Notes: a model not told the origin generated them from the letters alone. A DNA stretch of 64,000 bases from Psococerastis gibbosa (GCA_963971405.1 OZ020484.1:24614001-24678000); one strand, 5' to 3'; shown: positions 49,501 through 60,900, counted from the stretch's first letter. Translations and numbers: made by a program.

Positions 49501-51744
49501 CTATTGTTATTTATATTTTTTAAGGCAAACTGTTGTAGACGGTACCTGGGCAACTCGTTGTCCAGCGCGCTTATAGCAGTTTGCCGAAAAAACAATAGTG
49601 CACACCACACCAACCCCATTCAAAACCATTGCAACACATAAACATACAGCGCGTAAGCCCCAAAGGGCGTTGTTTTATGATTATTAAAAAAAAAAAATAT
49701 TTAAAAAGAAATCCCAGCTTATTTAACCTAATACAGTACGGTAGCATTACTGTATATTATATTTGTACTCGTAAAAATGTGGGTTAGTTAGTTAGTTTCG
49801 AGAATATGGTTTAAATGTTCAGTAGTTTTTGATGCAACAATTATATTGGAGTGATATTTCTTTTAATTACTTCATCATTAAAACATTAATCATTAAACAG
49901 TACATTACATGGCGTTGCTGACAGTGTTTTCCCCTAAAATTTTCTAGTAAAGCCTGGAGCCCTAACATCGACTCAGACATTGGTACTTGTCTTGTGTTGT
50001 AAATGATTAAAACTTAACATTACTACAACTTTCGATAAAAGATACCAATTCTTACCATACATTACTTTAAATGTTCATAATATTATACTTCTTATAATTA
50101 ATTATGAGCATATTGCATTTCCTCATATTACAGTGACAAGGCGAATAAACGTTTAATACAGTAAAATGCCAAGAACTGAGAATAGTATGGATTCAGAACA
50201 TTCTTGTTTCAGACGTTAACTATGGACGAAGCTCGGATCAAAGATGCAACAAAGCAACTTTGCACACTTTGCCAAACAGGCGCAGTGTTGCTCCTCACAT
50301 TTTCCCACGCCGGGCCAAATTTGGCGTCAATTGCGGACTGGAAACTGAAGGTCAAGCGACATGTCCTGGCCCTATTTGTACCGGGTGAGACACCTGACTT
50401 GCAGGCAGTCGCATTCAAAATGGCTAACGATGTACAGCAAGGTGCTGAAAAATACAATGTCACTGGTCACTCCTTGGCTGGCCTCGAGGATGAAATCAAA
50501 GCCATTGCCAGTAAGGATCACCGAGTTGTGTTATTGCTGAGTGAGTATTTTGTCGCGTGATAAAAAATTATAAAAATATTTCCAGATGACAAAAGTTAAT
50601 CAGGTGGGTTGGTTGGTTGGCAAAACTATTGACGCTCTAGATAACTGCTTGATCATGCGAAGAGTGTCGACTATCCACAAGTTTTTTTAGACTCGTATCT
50701 GTACTTGGTTAAGTCATGCTTTTACCTGTTTCATTGCGTTAATGGTGTGCTTGTCTCAGCTTGTCCATTATCGCTTGTAGCCGGTGTAGGTTGACATCGA
50801 GAAAGTATACCAGTTTGCATATGAATAAAAATTCTTACGGAAACAATACAAATCATGTCCGAAATCCATGGGGTCGTTGGCATTGGGCAAGGGACCTATG
50901 GGCCACTTTAAGTAGGCCTGGGTCCATAAAAAGTCCTTAAAAAAATAACCTAACCTATGATCAAACTATTCAACCTATAGTTATAGACTAAGATCCCAAG
51001 AGGGCCAGATCTTCGTAATTTTATCCAGAAGTTTGGTTTAGAGTATCGCACACGGGACATAATGGAAGCGACGAGCACTTTTGATGTCCTGATGTACATT
51101 ATGTACACTTTTAGCTGCTTTAAGCTTAAGGTGGATTGTTATCTAGGGCAATCAACTAAATTACAAATATGTGAGCATCAACATTGTGCATAAGTTTATG
51201 TCTTAAGTAAGTCAGTTGGTTGGGAAGCAATGGAAAATAGAGCATAACAGAAAAATATTACCGCCGGTCTCGGATCCTCCACCTTTGTACAAAAATGGTG
51301 GTTACCTACTTTTCCTTCCCTTCAACTATAGGGAAAAAACGGGACTGAAAAACAAGTTGCTGACTGAATAGTGTAGTGGTCAATAAAAAGGATCGCATCT
51401 TTACAATTTGTAGAGCCTTCTTCATAAACTGGGCATAAACGCTGATGACTGCCTAGCAAGTTAGCGTTTGAACTATCAGTAGGCCATGTAATTATTTTGT
51501 TTTTCTTTTGTGCTTTTGAAAAACTATTGTCTTTGTTATAGGAAAGCGTGTCCTAGAATTTCTTCTTTCTGCTATCGCATCCCGCACAGCTGAGAGACTT
51601 CAAATTCCGCCAGGTCTGTCAATTCTTCAGGACGAGTTGACTAAGTTAACTGGCGGTTTTCTGCGGATGGTGTCTTACAACAGGGCCGTATTTGATGAGT
51701 ATTACGTCACTACACTTCAACAACACTTTTCATCTGTGTCATAG
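42975..51744 (+). CDS. TCP11L1: T-complex protein 11-like protein 1 (TCP11 family)
   Basis: Member of the TCP11 family; the molecular role in animals is not well settled. Exons: 42975-43036, 44853-45026, 45802-46036, 47131-47374, 48169-48323, 50213-50540, 51542-51744. Total 1401 nt, 466 residues (human TCP11L1 about 509); all GT-AG and in phase. Family landmarks: PPRFVSLEELM and LAHEIAVNKDFKLE (exon 2), MHKAFWDLL, LLLPQHSRLREQI and VLDIDLIKQQAEKG (exon 3), MGKMCAPVRDE, VPLFRGI and LDLMRIDMANFTID (exon 4), TGAVLLLTFSH-type core (exon 6), and a short helical C-terminus. Exon 1 is 62 nt, charged, and starts MAEQRKN; the start rests on that exon being in phase. Mostly helical, no signal peptide or membrane segment. 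Introns carry small TIR elements, a LINE tail and a SINE-like repeat. Confidence 0.92.
44655..44803. mobile_element. Short TIR element P, copy 2 (inverted)
   Basis: Reverse orientation relative to 39017 and 46135: begins GCAGGCCTACTATGCCGTTTA, ends AATAATCGCCATGG. Terminal repeats partly decayed. TCP11L1 intron 1. Confidence 0.65.
46135..46289. mobile_element. Short TIR element P, best-preserved copy
   Basis: Perfect ends CTGCGGGCCTACTATG and CATAGTAGGCCCGCAG around a 120-bp AT-rich core. TCP11L1 intron 3. Confidence 0.82.
46498..46532. repeat. (ATT)n microsatellite
   Basis: About eleven ATT units, just 5' of a LINE tail fragment. Confidence 0.9.
46540..46770 (+). mobile_element. LINE ORF2 C-terminal fragment
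   Basis: The frame at 46558-46749 includes TALFLGPRVFNMLPVEIQRA followed by a lysine-rich end. This is the typical last segment of RT-encoding LINEs (the F-x-GP-R-x-x-N-x-LP pattern). Truncated, in TCP11L1 intron 3. Clade not resolved. Confidence 0.6.
47490..47690 (-). mobile_element. SINE family III, tRNA-like copy
   Basis: On the minus strand the head reads AGTTGGTAGAAAATTGGAC (A-box-like) and GGTTCGAAACCC (B box). The rest matches 63020-63220 (TTGACC(A/G)CTGCTCT, TAGGGTTGGGTG). TCP11L1 intron 4. Confidence 0.6.
48471..48600 (+). repeat. Dispersed repeat shared with 16821-16910
   Basis: Carries TTTCGGCTCCGGCCGAACAG, GTGTAGGGAGATT and GACCCCGC, then an (ATTT)n run. TCP11L1 intron 5. Confidence 0.55.
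48650..49190 (+). repeat. Dispersed repeat family R, copy 3, with a 56-bp tandem duplication
   Basis: Matches the middle of 40541-41790. Within it 48752-48807 is repeated head-to-tail as 48808-48863 (unit starts TTGATAGTAAGACTCCC). TCP11L1 intron 5. Confidence 0.75.
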
Positions 51745-51824
51745 GGTAAGTCTTATTTCATCAGATCAAACTGAGACATTGATAAACGGCTGATTCAATT
51801 CTGTGTAACAACTGCATTTTTTAG

Positions 51825-52103
51825 TAAGGCCCGGTACGCTCGGACGAATATCGCAGTCGCGATTTTCTGGCGCCTTTCTCATTGTAGCGATAGGGCTACC
51901 AGAATATTTCTTGACTTTTGGAAGCTGACCTGAAGCCGACCGCACGAAAGTGCACGGTTTTTCCCTGGACACGCCAGATCATAGAAATCTTCTGAAGTAG
52001 ACTCAGTGGGTGTGCACCAACTATTCACCAAGCCCTATTCTTACAATGGAAAAGACGTCGGCAAATCGCGACTGCGAGAATCGGCTGTGTGTACCGGGCC
52101 TTA
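51825..52103. mobile_element. Fold-back element J
   Basis: Ends TAAGGCCCGGTAC and GTACCGGGCCTTA. The next block, ATCGCAGTCGCGA, pairs with TCGCGACTGCGAG. A partial copy with the same right end is at about 53030-53203 and an internal relative is at 18108-18330. No coding. Confidence 0.8.
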
Positions 52104-52841
52104 GCGCTAAGTAGGTAAATACATTTTCGGTACTTGAATTTTGATACTGGGTTTGTATCTGAAATTGTTGATGCCAGAGTTGACACTGTTTGTGACCGGC
52201 CTAGTAATATAAGTTTGTTTTATAGATATAACTTGTTAACGCAACACTTAAATGATAAAATTCGGTATAGTGGCAATATTTGTTCTCACATTTTTCATGC
52301 GATATTTGTTTGTTTGATACAAGCAGCTGAATCAATTGTTTGTAACAACTACGCACGGGTGGTTTGTTGCACAGTCGATTAGTCTTAATTTAATTGTCAA
52401 ATATTTTTTATATGCATAGGCATACAATGTATCTCTATAATGTTAACTATTATTACTAATATATTAATTTTACTTAAAACAACAATGTAGTTTAATATGT
52501 TTATTTTAGTACAGCGGTCTTTCCGTATTAATTTGCGTTGCTATAGACTGATAATTTATTATCTTTGGACAATATGTTTCTATCGACTGTAGTAACCGTA
52601 TGTCTGGATTACAACATAATGTCGAATTTTTATTAATTTGGGTTTTCACACTTGTCGTGAATGTGAATTGGCTTTAAACTTACTAACTTTACTATGTGGC
52701 ACGGCGTCTAATGGCCAATCAGCCAAGGGCGGGCGTTGGTTAAAGTAAGAAGAAGTAAGACATGTATAACCGACGTGGTGTTGGCAAAGACCAGTACGAA
52801 TGGAGGATTCGAGCGCCGGTGAAACCCTGAGAAATTTGTAA

Positions 52842-52989
52842 GGCGCTGATTCCACCAACGTCAATAGTGATATTAAATGTTTTTTGACGTGGTAGCAGAC
52901 CTTATTATATGGCTAAAACTGTCTAAAAATGTCTGCTACCACGTCAAAAAACGTTTAATATCACTATTGACGTTGGTAGAATCGGCGCC
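52842..52989. mobile_element. Fold-back element D (short form)
   Basis: GGCGCTGATTCCACCAACGT to ACGTTGGTAGAATCGGCGCC. The stem continues through TTTTTTGACGTGGTAGCAGA almost to the centre. Flanked by TAA on both sides (52839-52841, 52990-52992), a 3-bp target-site duplication. Confidence 0.88.
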
Positions 52990-53203
52990 TAATGGGAGGA
53001 AATGGCTTGGTTGAAAACCGCAGAGTGTACTTCAGTCGCTGACGGTTAAGTTTTCCCATTATTGACATACCAGCAACCAGAAATCTTCTGAAAATATAGA
53101 AATAGAATGTTTTTTTTTTTTGCAATCACCAACCTATTCGTTCCTATGACAAATTTCTCAGCGAATCGCCGGCATTCGAATCGTCTGTGTGTACCGGGCC
53201 TTA

Positions 53204-53351
53204 GGCGCTGATTCCACCAACGTCAATAGTGATATTAAATGTTTTTTGACGTGGTAGCAGACATTTTTAGACAGTTTTAGCCATACTAAAAATTTCTGCT
53301 ACCACGTCAAAAACAGTTAATATCACTATTGACGTTGGTGGAATCAGCGCC
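53204..53351. mobile_element. Fold-back element E (short form)
   Basis: Near-twin of the element at 52842 (same ends GGCGCTGATTCCACC, same TTTTTTGACGTGGTAGCAGA block). Flanked by TTA at 53201-53203 and 53352-53354. The right TTA is shared with the next element. Confidence 0.9.
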
Positions 53352-53354
53352 TTA

Positions 53355-53749
53355 GGTGGGGATTCCACCGACCGGCTAGGGCTAAATACAAAAACGGTGA
53401 CGTGGTAGCAGACATTCAAGACTTAGGCGGGGTTTCCACCGACCTCGCATTGCAGAATGCAAATGGCATTGACGGAAATGTTTGTTTTCCTCTATGCCAT
53501 ATTTAAAATTGATCAATGATCATACAGTAAAATCACAAACAAACAAACTAAAATTAAAAAATGGCGTCATGGGATATGTTAAGTACAAACATTTTAATAG
53601 ATTTCTATAAAAAGAAAAATTCTAATTTCCGTCAATGTCATTTGCATTCTGCAATGCGAGGTCGGTGGAAACGCCATCTAAGTCTTGAATGTCTGCTACC
53701 ACGTCACTGTTTTTGGAAATAGCCCTAGCCGGTCGGTGGAATCCCCGCC
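53355..53749. mobile_element. Fold-back element F (long form)
   Basis: Ends GGTGGGGATTCCACCGACCG and CGGTCGGTGGAATCCCCGCC. Inner hairpin begins GGCGGGGTTTCCACCGACCT and ends GGTCGGTGGAAACGCCATCT. The core is the ATCATTGATCAATTTT family core in reverse orientation to 25498. TTA on both sides (53352-53354, 53750-53752). Confidence 0.9.
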
Positions 53750-53877
53750 TTAGCTCACAGGCTTAGGGTCATTCTCCTGAAAGCGGTCGCTTTTGGTGTT
53801 GATAGATTGAAATATTTTATAATAAGCTTTATGTTATATTTGGAATGCCTACGGTAGTTTATTATGCAGTACTAGGC

Positions 53878-56800
53878 TTAATTTAAGTACGGGCATTCTC
53901 TATGTTTCTTCAAGGCGAAAAATATTAGCTCAAACACTAAAACAGATAAAGATGCAATAATGGCACATGCTAGAGAAGCCAGCAAAACGGCGACTTCTTC
54001 TATTGTCACACTCTCCAAATGTGGCTCCTTCTTTTCTCTCGTGGGTGATAATGCCACTTTCAACGCAGTTTTCAGTTTGAGTGCCTTAGTAACTCCGCTC
54101 AACTCCATTTTTCTTATCCTTGAATACACAGAAAAATAATTTAGCCGACAAAGTAATTAAGAACTACGTTGAAAATTGGCATCCCAAAATTAAACAATTC
54201 ATTTTTTATTTCATTAACTCAGCAAGTTATTCAAAATTTGGTCATTTAAGTTGTAGAAGACTACATATAATCGGGTATTTTCACTTTTAAGTTTTATAGT
54301 TTTTCCAAAAATCCCAGATTACGCGAAATTTTAGTCCCCTTTGGTTTTTATGAAAGAACGAAGGTATCAAACATATAATATTTCCTGTTATATGATGCAT
54401 GAAGTAGTCTTCTACAACTTACATTAGTCAATGCTTTAATAACTTGCTTTGTTAATTCATTAAAAAAATAAAAAGTCAATAAAAACAAATTTTGGGGTGC
54501 TAATCTTTTACGTAGCATGTCGTCTTAAGTCTAGTAAAAAAGTGTCACAGTTTACTTTCGCAAGCAATCCGCCAGTAGTAAGTGTAGTTAGTTCGGTCTG
54601 ATGGGAATTGTCGCTTGTGCAAGACGGTGGTTGAGCGGCTTAGCTATGGTTAGGCATACCCGGACTATAGCGAAGAAAAATAGGACTTATAATAATAATA
54701 ATAAAATAGTTCAGCTAAGGAAATTGTAAGCGGAAAAGGGTGGAATTCCTGAATGATCCTAACCCTTTATTGAGGGAAAAGGTATTGACAAACAACTCTG
54801 CTGGGGCACATTATTCCGTAAATGGGCAGATTGCGCAATAAGCACAACCAACGAAATACGTTCTAAAATATATCTTCTGCAACTCCAGACTTACACTGTG
54901 TTAAAAGCAGCCTTGTAAGGAGACTGCTTTGGTAAGGTCAGAGATTGGTAAAAAATTGCGATTGGCTTCCTCATTTTGTAGTATTGGCAGGGAGGCCTGA
55001 GAGCCACCACTGGAACTTCTCCGTCTATCAATGTAAATTTTTCTGCACACATTTTTCGTACCGCTACTGCCTCGTCTTCCGGTTGTTGATGGTAAGGAAG
55101 GATTGCATGGTTCATCAAATGTTGTGAGATAACATCATTCCCCTACAAGCAGCCAAAATTCAGTCACAAAATTCTCTTGGAGCAAGATAAATATGCAAAG
55201 TTAAGAAACTGCCTGTACACCAATAATGCAGTGTTAGTAGTTTATACTGTCTTCATCATGCGATCGGAGATTTTGTCCTCAACACTTGCAGTATGGGGAT
55301 AGTACAAACCTGAAAGAATTGTCTCACGTCCATAGTCCGGACAGAGGAAATTTTAAATTCGGGGTGATCCAGTAATCCGTGTAGATCCATTATAGGAGTC
55401 GCTGGCACTTGGATGGCGAGAAACGAGGTGAGGGCAGCAGAGTATGCAGGTACAACAACAAGAGGCATAGCTAGAGCTGTCAGCAGCAGTAGGCGTTCCT
55501 TGGAGCCAGTTGCTGGCTCAGAGAAACCTGAAAATTAAAACCAAAATTAGAGGATATGGAAAACACTGGGCTTGGCGGGATTTGAACCCACGATCTACGC
55601 CTAACCGGGGTGTCGTCTTAACCGCTGGACCACAAGCCCCGACAAGTCCAGTAAATGCCCAATCCTCTACTTATGCTCTAATTGAAATGATTCGTGTTGC
55701 TAGACAGGTTAGCACAACTATCTAACCGAACAGGTCTGTGAGCTTACTTAATTGCATAAAGGCAATAAGTAAGCATAAGTAGAGGATTGGGCATTTACTG
55801 GACTTGTCGGGGCTTGTGGTCCAGCGGTTAAGACGACGCCCCGGTTAGGCGTAGATCGTGGGTTCAAATCCCGCCAAGGCCAGTGTTTTCCATATCCTCT
55901 AATTTTGGTTATAACGAGGAGGTTACCTCTTCAACTAAAGTTAATTTAATATCAGTGTTATATATACCATATAATACTACAATATATTGAAAATGAAAAG
56001 CCCTGTAGTATAAATAATTTTTCCATAGGCATTATTAGTCTGTTTCAAAAGCCAAATAACTTCATGCAAAAGTTAATTCCGGGAACCATACGCTATTAGA
56101 GCTAAACCACTTTTAAAGGGTTCGCGTCTGATGTGGGTTAATTATAAGAGTGGGCCGAAAGGCCCAAAATTCGCCCTCTTGGAAAATAAAGACAATGTTT
56201 TCGTTCTTTCTGATTCACGAGATCGATCTGGCCATGACGTGCTCCCTTGGGAATCCCCAGCTGCCTTAAGTCATCCTGTGCACCTTCCTCCCGGCCTGAG
56301 TCTTCCTGAGCTGTGGCATTCCTCTGTCATTTGTTACTCTTCTGTCTGATATTCTCTCTAGAGTATACTAGATGTATGCTTCCTACCTACAGTAAGTCTG
56401 TTTCTGTTGCAATCATTGGCTCCTCGCAGTGCTAATAATTGTTCCTAATTTTCTGTAGTAAACAGCTACAGTTACTGTAGGTGCATAGCCCCTAAATAGA
56501 CTAAAATCTATTATGGTATTTACGGTACTACAATATAAACCCGTTTCTAGCAGGCGGACCGGGTGTGGCGTAAAATAAACATAGAATAAGCCTGTAATTC
56601 CGTGTTTACATTAAGCGAAGTATTTCCATATAAACCTTGTGAAACTTAAAGATACTACATTCTATGTACTGTAAATAAACAAACTGCAAGCGTTTCTTAT
56701 GGTTATTTTATACCGCACCCACTTCAGCAACCGCCTGCTATAAACGGGCCCTTACCTTGGGCAGAGAAAGCAAAAAGTGGCGTCCAAATTTGCTCAAGCC

Positions 56801-59800
56801 GACAGTTGGTTTCATCTCCTACTGGCAGAAATTGAAGTGAAATTGTTCGATAGATTAGTATTGATAAGCTGCAAATGACGAGCCATCCTGCTACTGCAAC
56901 CCAAATGTCTGCAGTGAAGGGCTGTAAATATCGATCCCATCCTATGGCCATTCCCTGGACCTTGGTAAACGCCTCCAACCTTAAAACATGCGATGTCCGG
57001 CATAAACTATGATTGAGAAATAGCAAACAGATTAAACTATTGTTTTGGAATGCTTGAAACTTGCCCTACCAACGACCCGATTGATTTTTCGGTAATTATT
57101 GGCATTGTTTCCGCATGCATTTAAGCCGTTTACAGACTGGTATTGTACAAGTCCTCAATGTCAACCCACACCTGGCGACAATGGATAAGCTAAGAAATGC
57201 TTGCTATTGTTATATCGCAGGAGGCAGGAGCCCGCGTTAGCCAATTTCGTGATCGAGTTAGCAAGTATAATAGATACCATTGCCGCATTACGCAAGCTAG
57301 CCTTCGACAGCGTCATAGGACAGCTGTCGTCGAGGGTTACGATTTTGTAAACAGGTTGCGTCAGCTCTCAGAGAAATTTTTTAATAGCAGACTTAAATAA
57401 ATAAATAAAAACTTTTTTGTTCTATTACTAAGCCAACCTAGCGGAGTTAGGGCTTATAGCCCTCTCTTACACTCAACTAGGAAAGCCTGTGACCGCCTGC
57501 TTTACATGCCCTCCGAAGCATGGCCAGAAAAAATAGCCCTTTCATGTTATAATCTTCGAGTGGTGGCAAAGTTAAAAGTCCAACTGCTGCCGATGTGTAA
57601 ATACACGCATATGCCAAGGAGTTTGTAACTGATATTCAGACGCTGTGTAAATACAAATAAAAGTAATTATAGGATGAAAAAGAAATTACTTACTCTGTAT
57701 AAAATGTAGGCCACATAAACGATACATGTTGCAGGCTCAAACTGGTGATGCTCCATCCATTGACAGAAACGTGCGCTGATCCATTACTAAACATTTTAGC
57801 TAGGTATTCAGGCTCTCTTCTCAACGACAGAGTTGGTTTGGCCCTGAAATCAAAATCTTAAATACTTATTAAAATCGGGAATTTTGTTGCTTCTGCAAGT
57901 TTGGTTTTACATTATTAGTTGTAAAGTGGTATAAGCTCACTGAGAAATTTGGCACTTCACAAATAACTGTTGTCACCCTTAAGACACAATAAGAGAAGGC
58001 TTACAGGCGCTCGAGAGAAAGGAGTTCAAAAACTGTGGCAACTCGGTGTTGGAGACGGCCACATATCATGTAGGCTATCAATATACAAAGGAGTATTTCT
58101 TCTAGGGGATGTGACATTTTTCATAGCTTTACATTGGATATTTCCTGCTAACTTGAATGAGGTTTAAAAAATCTGATATTGGCGGTCGCCGCATTGCTCT
58201 TATGTTAAAATAGCACTCACGTGATGTTGAGTTGTTTTACTATTGTATTCCAGATCGTATACTGAATGCATAAAAATACGTTCCAGGATTCAAACGAGAG
58301 GTGTGAACAAGGGTCTGAAAAATTAAGATCGTCAGTTTGGCCATGCCTGACAGGAAATGTATAAATTACAATGTATTCAAGCGTATTTCCAAAGCGCAAA
58401 CGAAATAAAACAAATACAAATAATAATAGACTTTATAGTGATAAGCCTCGCCTCGTATTTAAAAAGACGTTTATTATTATTATTATTTCATTTTTTTTAA
58501 TAAATTGCACCTTGTCCTGGGCAAGGAAAAAACAGCGAAGTGAAGTGATAATAAAAGTAGGCACATTGGTATTTTCCAAATGGCAGAGCTATCGTAGAGT
58601 AGCTCATAACTCTATAGGCTAAGTTATATAAGAGAGATTATGTTGTTCTGTGGATGGGACATTAGCAATAATATTTTTTTTATTTTCTGGTCCTACCCAC
58701 CACGTCTGCTATGACGTAGCAGGTGGCCCCTATTTAGCCCTAGAACTCTAGGCTAAGTCGCGAGTTAACTTTTAATTTTTTAAGATTGTAGATAGAAAAT
58801 AGGTAGGCCTACGGTGCCTAACTAATGTTAGTCAGAATGGGTTGCACAAATATTTAAGTTTAGTTTATGAGACAATCCAAAACTTCTATGCTGGTTACTG
58901 GCTATGCCAAATTTGAAGCACAAAGCGTTCTCCGATGTCAGCATGTAGATGACAAATGAAGTTAAACCACTTGATGGTCTTTTATCGTTGCATCCAAGAA
59001 ACTAACCAAGGCAATGCAATACACTTACGGCTAATATTACCTCGACAACTGAAATTAGTTCAGAAGGAACACTTCTGTGTGTAGGCTACGCTGTGCTGTT
59101 ATACCTACCTACTACTTACTTACCAAGATTAGTGATGAGGTACGTAAATTGCGCTCCCTTAAAATTAATCCTTCTGTGTATAAACCAGGTTTTAGATATT
59201 TCTAAACCTCTTGTAGGTGTCCAGTATCCTAAAACCTGTTTGTGCATGGCTGGAGTATGGGATATTTTGACCAATTCAACCAGCTCAACTTGATTGCTTT
59301 GTTTGTATGCCAAAATAAATTTGGTATGATAAGGTATGTTAAGTTTGTACGAGGAGGAATTTTCATCGCCAAAAACTAGCCATTTGTCGGATTTCAAATC
59401 TAACGAATTTTTTGGCTGAAACAGATAGATCCAAACTATCCAGGCTAATGTTGAATAAAATTATTTAGCCTATGTCTATTATTTATAACTAAGTGATAAT
59501 TTCGCGTTACATGTCGTCGATTGTAAAGAGTAGGGAAACGATTTTTGCTTGGCTGCTTATCTGACACATGATGATATCGTCAGCGAAGAAGAGGCATGTT
59601 ACTCCTGGTATGTTCTCTAAGGCTTCCTGTATTTAGGCACCCATTCCACCGACCGGCTAGGGCTAATTACAAAAACGGTGACGTGGTAGCAGACATTCAA
59701 GATATGGTGGCGTTTCCACCGACCTCGCATTGTTGAATGCAAATGACATTGACGGAAATCAGAATTTTTCTTTTTATAGAAATCTATTAAAATGTTTGTA

Positions 59801-60419
59801 CTTAACATATCCCATGACGCCAGTTTTTACTTTTACTTTGTTTGTTTGTGATTTTACTGTATGATCATTGATCAATTTTAACTATGGCATAGAGGAAAAT
59901 AAACATTTCCGTCAATTCTGCAATGCGAGGTCGGTGGAAACGCCGCCTAAGTCTGGAATGTCTGCTACCACGTCACCGTTTTTGTAAATAGCCCTAGCCT
60001 GTCGGTGGAATTGCGGCCTAAGGCTTCCTGTATTTAGACTTCATAAAATACAACCTACTACTTAGCCTACGCGGGCTTTCAAATGCACTTTATCCACCGT
60101 TTTGAGTAATGATGCGAGAAAATGCAAAATATTTTTTATGAAGTTTTTAAACGCCTATTCTAATTTTTCGGCTGTGAATCCATCGAGTAATTAATTGATT
60201 TCGTCAAAAAAACTTTCGCCGTGTGTTTACAAAAAATGTGACACACTTCGCCTTCAACTGCTTTATTCACCTGAATTGTTATCATAGAAAAGTTCAAAGC
60301 TACCACGATGGGATGCTGATGACCGTCGAATGTATAGTTGCTGTACTGTTGTATCGTTAACGTTGTAGAAGATATACAGCTCAAAGATAGTGCTTTTCTA
60401 TTACGTTGATGCAGAGAAT
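53878..60419 (-). CDS. Ionotropic receptor IR-A (5' end missing)
   Basis: Chemosensory variant of the ionotropic glutamate receptors, a ligand-gated cation channel of the plasma membrane. Exons in gene order: 60419-60271, 59415-59124, 58314-58221, 57843-57694, 56979-56756, 55527-55310, 55142-54895, 54118-53878. They give 538 complete codons including the stop; phases close at every junction. Visible parts: extracellular N-terminal region with YWTPTRGLEIS, ligand-binding S1 (AKPTLSLRREPEYLAKMF), first membrane segment (DIWVAVAGWLVICSLSILIY), third membrane segment with the AYSAALTSFLA gate (receptor consensus SYTANLAAF), S2 (GLLDHPEFKISSV, PPCQYYKMRKP, SPYKAAFNTVIRKMELSG), and last membrane segment (VLLASLACAIIASLSVLVFE) with a short basic tail. 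The first coding exon (start and signal peptide) lies upstream of 60419 and was not found. Subfamily not assigned. The exon at 55527 has a SINE against its acceptor. Confidence 0.85.
54177..54508. repeat. Imperfect inverted repeat in the last IR-A intron
   Basis: GTAGAAGACTAC region near 54250-54266 pairs with GTAGTCTTCTAC near 54408; the arms extend outward with AT-rich matches (GCAAGTTATT with AATAACTTGC, CCCAAAATT with AATTTTGGGG). Arms about 90 bp, many mismatches. Confidence 0.7.
55543..55988. mobile_element. SINE family II fold-back composite at an IR-A splice acceptor
   Basis: Two tRNA-like heads in opposite orientation. The minus-strand one spans 55547-55680; the plus-strand one spans 55770-55905 with A box TGGTCCAGCGG and B box GGGTTCAAATCCC. 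Together they form a hairpin with about 130-bp arms. TGAAAATTAAAACC on the left and TGAAAATGAAAAGC on the right may be a diverged target-site duplication. Starts about 13 bp from the acceptor of the exon at 55527. Confidence 0.8.
57221..57400 (+). other. Unrecognised plus-strand open frame in an IR-A intron
   Basis: 60 codons after an acceptor-like TATATCGCAG, ending in TAA. The frame is arginine-rich and amphipathic (QFRDRVSKYNRYHCRI, RLRQLSEKFFNSR) and looks more protein-like than its surroundings. No domain recognised and no matching upstream exon found. It runs straight into a SINE tail. Could be a decayed retroelement piece or chance. Confidence 0.25.
57395..57531 (-). mobile_element. 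SINE family I, headless copy
   Basis: (TAAA)n tail complement then AACCTAGCGGAGTTAGGGC and the body, stopping at GGCCAGAAAA. The tRNA-like head is missing, as at 41567. Confidence 0.8.
57960..58070 (+). repeat. Dispersed repeat family S, partial copy
   Basis: GAGAGAAAGGAGTT then AAAACTGTGGCAACTCGGTG, GTTGGAGACGGCCACAT and ATCATGTAGG resemble the copy at 61848 (GAGGAAGGAGTTTAAGAACT, GGTGAAGGCTACATG). IR-A intron. Confidence 0.5.
59618..60036. mobile_element. Fold-back element H (long form) with 18-bp flanking direct repeat
   Basis: Element body 59636-60018: ends GGCACCCATTCCACCGACCG and TGTCGGTGGAATTGCGGCC, inner hairpin and core as in 25498. TAAGGCTTCCTGTATTTA stands at 59618-59635 and again at 60019-60036, so the flanking duplication is 18 bp rather than 3. 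First visible IR-A intron. Confidence 0.85.
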
Positions 60420-60726
60420 CTGAATGAAAAAGCAAACGGTTTTCGTAATTTAAATTAAACTATTGTAGACTTGTCTTCCTTCAAGCCATTCGTAGAAGAG
60501 TTTTTTTTAACGCAAGTATATCTTGGCATAGCTATCTGAGCAGTAACGTCTAATTAAATGACCATTAGACTGATCAAACATTTTCTCCAAATTAAAGTTA
60601 CGTAGTGTTCTCAGCAAATATTTGCCCTACGCGACCTACTTGCTACGACTACGAAGCACACAGCATGCAATAGGTACTCAAGCTTTGTAATTTTTTCCAT
60701 CATAAATTCAACAACTCAAAGCCATG

Positions 60727-60900
60727 CTTAGCTATCTTTATAGATTTCAAAAAAAGCATTCGATACTGTTTGGAATTTAAAACTTATAGAGAAACTCGAA
60801 AACGCTGGTATTCGTTGGGCTGCCCTAAAGTTACTAGAATTGTATTTTACCAATAGACTCTAGCGTGTTAAAATGAAAGATGCTAAAGAACAGATCCTTG
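60727..60900 (+). pseudogene. LINE reverse-transcriptase fragment
   Basis: Reads KKAFDTVWNLKLIEKLENAG then IRWAALKLLELYFTNRL before a stop, the RT segment around the first catalytic aspartate (FIDFKKAFDTV block). The upstream half (IFIDF) is in another frame, so it is broken. Between IR-A and IR-B. Confidence 0.75.

Larger units (their letters stand above)
51745..53877. other. Convergent intergenic stretch packed with fold-back elements
   Basis: Between the TCP11L1 and IR-A stop codons. Four hairpin elements fill much of it (51825-52103, 52842-52989, 53204-53351, 53355-53749). The remaining 700 bp around 52110-52830 is AT-rich with no gene I can support; the 82-residue frame at 52134-52382 has no recognisable domain. 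Confidence 0.6.
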
